Shown: positions 61,796 through 64,000 of the stretch, piece by piece
How positions within the stretch are numbered: position 1 is the first letter of the stretch
How the letters are laid out: each line of letters starts with the position of its first letter
Assembly (NCBI RefSeq): GCF_016599855.1
Contig: NZ_CP067041.1
Coordinates: 6,974,501-7,038,500, forward strand
Source of the DNA: Bradyrhizobium diazoefficiens
GTDB taxonomy: Bacteria; Pseudomonadota; Alphaproteobacteria; Rhizobiales; Xanthobacteraceae
Direction of reading: 5' to 3'
DNA length: 64,000 bases
Program-made: the position numbers and the translations under genes
The notes under the pieces: model-generated
The model's input: the letters and a program-made list of their open reading frames with translations, nothing else
Databases searched by the model: none
Told to the model about the DNA's origin: nothing

Positions 61796-64000
61796 ATGGA
61801 CAGCGTCGCGACCGAGCACAAGCCTGAGGTGGACGATCGTTTCGACACGGCGCGGATCACCGCCGCGGTCGATGCGCTTGCCGCAAAGCATCAGGGCCGC
61901 GAGGACGCTTTTCGCACCGCCATGGCCCAATTGCTCAAGGCCGAGTTGATCGCGGCGCGCGCCGCAGCTCAGGCGATCCTGCTGAAGGACCGTCACGGCC
62001 GCCGCTGCGCCGAGCGGCTGTGCCACGTGCAGGACGAGATCATCCGCATCCTCTATTCCGCCGCGACCCGTCATCTCTACCGCTCGCCGATCCCGAGCGG
62101 GGCGGAGCGCATGGCGGTGGTGGCGACCGGCGGCTATGGCCGCGGCCTGATGGCGCCGGAATCCGACATCGATCTGCTGTTCATCCTGCCCTACAAACAG
62201 ACCGCCTGGGGCGAGCAGGTCGCCGAAGCCATTCTCTATTGCCTCTGGGACATGGGGCTGAAGGTCGGTCACGCCACACGCTCGGTCGACGAATCGATCC
62301 GGCAGGCGCGCGGCGACATGACCATCCGCACCGCGATCCTGGAGACGCGCTTCCTCACGGGCGACCAGCCGCTGTATGACGAGCTGGTCGCGCGCTTCGA
62401 CAAGGAAGTGGTGCAAGGCACCGCGTCCGAATTCGTCACCGCAAAGCTCGCCGAGCGCGAGGAGCGACATCGCCGCGGCGGCCAGTCGCGCTATCTGGTC
62501 GAGCCGAACGTCAAGGACGGCAAGGGCGCGCTACGCGACCTGCATACGCTGTTCTGGATCGCGAAATACGTCTATCGCGTCCGTGACACCGACGAGCTGG
62601 CCGAGCGCGGCGTGTTCGACGCGCAGGAATACCGCAGCTTCCGCCGCTGCGCCGATTTCCTCTGGTCGGTGCGCTGCAATCTGCATTTCTACTCCGGCCG
62701 CGCCGAGGAGCGCCTCTCCTTCGACCTTCAGCGGGAGATCGCGGTGCGGCTCGGCTACACCTCGCATCCCGGCATGCAGGACGTCGAGCGCTTCATGAAG
62801 CACTACTTCCTGGTCGCCAAGGAGGTCGGCAACCTCACTGCCATCCTCTGCGCCAAGCTCGAGGACCAGCAGGCCAAGCCCGCACCGGTGCTGAGCCGGA
62901 TGATGGCGCGGTTGCGCCCGACGCCGGCGAAACGGCGTGTGCCCGAGAGCGACGACTTCATCGTCGACCACAACCGCATCAACGTCGCCGCGCCCGACGT
63001 CTTCAAGCACGACCCGGTCAATTTGATCCGCATCTTCCGGCTAGCGCAGAAGAACGACCTCGCCTTCCACCCGGATGCAATGCGCGACGTGACGCGCTCG
63101 CTCGGCCTGATCAACGCGCAGATGCGCGAGAATCCCGAGGCCAACCGGCTGTTCATGGAGATCCTGACCTCCGACAATGCCGAGATCGTGCTGCGCAGGA
63201 TGAACGAGACTGGCGTGCTCGGACATTTCATCCGCGCCTTCGGCAAGATCGTCTCGATGATGCAGTTCAACATGTATCATCACTACACGGTCGACGAGCA
63301 TCTGATCCGCTGCATTGGCTTCCTGCAGGACATCGAGCGCGGCGGTAACGAGGAGTTTGCGCTGGCCAGCGACCTCATGCGCAAGACCCGCCCCGAGCAC
63401 CGCACGGTGATCTATATCGCCACGCTCTTGCACGACGTCGCCAAGGGCCGTCCGGAGGATCACTCGATCGCGGGCGCCAGGGTCGCGCGCCGGCTTTGCC
63501 CGCGGCTTGGCTTCAGCCCTTCCGACACCGAGCTCGTGGCCTGGCTGATCGAGGAGCACCTTACCATGTCGACGGTCGCGCAGTCGCGCGATCTCTCCGA
63601 CCGCAAGACCATCGAGAATTTCGCCGCCGTGGTGCAGTCGGTCGAGCAGATGAAGCTCTTGACGATCCTGACCACCGCCGACATCCGCGGCGTCGGTCCC
63701 GGCGTGTGGAACGGCTGGAAGGCACAGCTTCTGCGCTCGCTCTATTATGAAACCGAGCCGGTGCTGACCGGCGGCTTCTCCGAGGTCGACCGGGGAAAAC
63801 GCCTGGTCGCCGCGCACGCCGAATTCCGCATGGCCTTCGCCGAATGGCCGCCGGACGAGCTCGATGCCTATATCGCTCGGCACTATCCGGCCTACTGGCT
63901 CAAGGTCGAGCTGGCGCGAAAAATCCGTCACGCGCGCTTCGTGCGCTCCAGCGAACAGGCCGGCCACAAGCTCGCGATCAATGTCGGCTTCGACGAGGTG
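61796..64000 (+). CDS. glnD: [Protein-PII] uridylyltransferase/uridylyl-removing enzyme, 3' end outside window
   Basis: The first 735 codons of GlnD, the sensor enzyme that adds or removes UMP on PII according to glutamine. The nucleotidyltransferase site is GGYGRGLMAPESDIDLLF (from about residue 112), followed by the GlnD-specific VEPNVKDGKGALRDLHTLFW. The HD domain shows YHHYTVDEHLIR and ATLLHDVAKG (about residue 545). The two C-terminal ACT domains are expected past 64000. ATG 61796 has GGTGAG upstream. Transcription is rightward and not coupled to OsmC. No stop occurs in the window. Confidence 0.97.
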   Translation, partial: MDSVATEHKPEVDDRFDTARITAAVDALAAKHQGREDAFRTAMAQLLKAELIAARAAAQAILLKDRHGRRCAERLCHVQDEIIRILYSAATRHLYRSPIPSGAERMAVVATGGYGRGLMAPESDIDLLFILPYKQTAWGEQVAEAILYCLWDMGLKVGHATRSVDESIRQARGDMTIRTAILETRFLTGDQPLYDELVARFDKEVVQGTASEFVTAKLAEREERHRRGGQSRYLVEPNVKDGKGALRDLHTLFWIAKYVYRVRDTDELAERGVFDAQEYRSFRRCADFLWSVRCNLHFYSGRAEERLSFDLQREIAVRLGYTSHPGMQDVERFMKHYFLVAKEVGNLTAILCAKLEDQQAKPAPVLSRMMARLRPTPAKRRVPESDDFIVDHNRINVAAPDVFKHDPVNLIRIFRLAQKNDLAFHPDAMRDVTRSLGLINAQMRENPEANRLFMEILTSDNAEIVLRRMNETGVLGHFIRAFGKIVSMMQFNMYHHYTVDEHLIRCIGFLQDIERGGNEEFALASDLMRKTRPEHRTVIYIATLLHDVAKGRPEDHSIAGARVARRLCPRLGFSPSDTELVAWLIEEHLTMSTVAQSRDLSDRKTIENFAAVVQSVEQMKLLTILTTADIRGVGPGVWNGWKAQLLRSLYYETEPVLTGGFSEVDRGKRLVAAHAEFRMAFAEWPPDELDAYIARHYPAYWLKVELARKIRHARFVRSSEQAGHKLAINVGFDEV

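Overview
The window is a GC-rich, gene-dense chromosomal segment of an alphaproteobacterium, most probably a Bradyrhizobium. The main evidence is an amino acid:[carrier protein] ligase at 26007-26987. It is co-numbered with the characterised B. japonicum enzyme Bll0957: the three zinc ligands as I recall them from the literature (Cys131, Glu176, Cys279) fall at exactly those positions. Intergenic palindromic repeats of the kind common in Bradyrhizobium, and neighbours such as mutS, glnD, mtgA, ispA, rpmF, mtnPA and pcaFHG, agree with this. I saw no rRNA, tRNA, CRISPR array or prophage. Mobile DNA is limited to one truncated IS4-type transposase at the left edge.

Layout. 1-1.2 kb: end of an insertion sequence abutting an intergenic repeat. 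1.2-10.7 kb: an acyl-CoA catabolic cluster on the minus strand (acyl-CoA dehydrogenase, a 15-codon gene remnant, glutathione S-transferase, AraC regulator, BKACE-type beta-keto acid cleavage enzyme, two-subunit biotin-dependent carboxylase), divergent from an acyl-CoA ligase. 10.7-15.4 kb: a frameshifted XRE regulator, a frameshifted VIT/vWA protein carrying a sortase signal, its class of proteobacterial sortase, and a DUF1614 membrane protein. 15.5-24 kb: ADP-forming acyl-CoA synthetase, MCE-domain protein, Baeyer-Villiger-type monooxygenase, secreted chymotrypsin-fold protease, HAD hydrolase, and the methionine-salvage pair mtnP-mtnA.

24.1-28 kb: a carrier protein divergent from an acyl-CoA dehydrogenase-like flavoprotein, the amino acid:carrier protein ligase and an acyltransferase-like protein. 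This is the best candidate for an incompletely described system: an amino acid is probably loaded on the carrier protein, possibly oxidised there, and passed on. 28-33 kb: two convergent cyclic-di-GMP proteins, one with four PAS-type sensors and intact GGDEF and EAL motifs, the other with a degenerate GGDEF. 33-37 kb: membrane protein, rpmF, mtgA, ispA and a DUF1345 protein. 37-43 kb: caspase-like protease, NTF2-like protein, class A beta-lactamase, Na+/H+ antiporter and a ParE-type toxin-antitoxin pair.

43-51 kb: a cell-wall amidase coupled to a TauD-type dioxygenase, then zur-eamA-ispG on the minus strand divergent from a marR-emrA-emrB efflux operon with an AT-rich palindrome at its promoter. 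51-57 kb: an APH-fold kinase, a chemoreceptor, and pcaF-pcaH-pcaG for protocatechuate/beta-ketoadipate degradation. 57-64 kb: mutS, a membrane protein, an OsmC-like protein and the first 735 codons of glnD, which has a perfect 19-bp palindrome just before its start. At least six families of palindromic intergenic repeats are spread through the window. Functions are assigned by reading motifs; no database search was possible.
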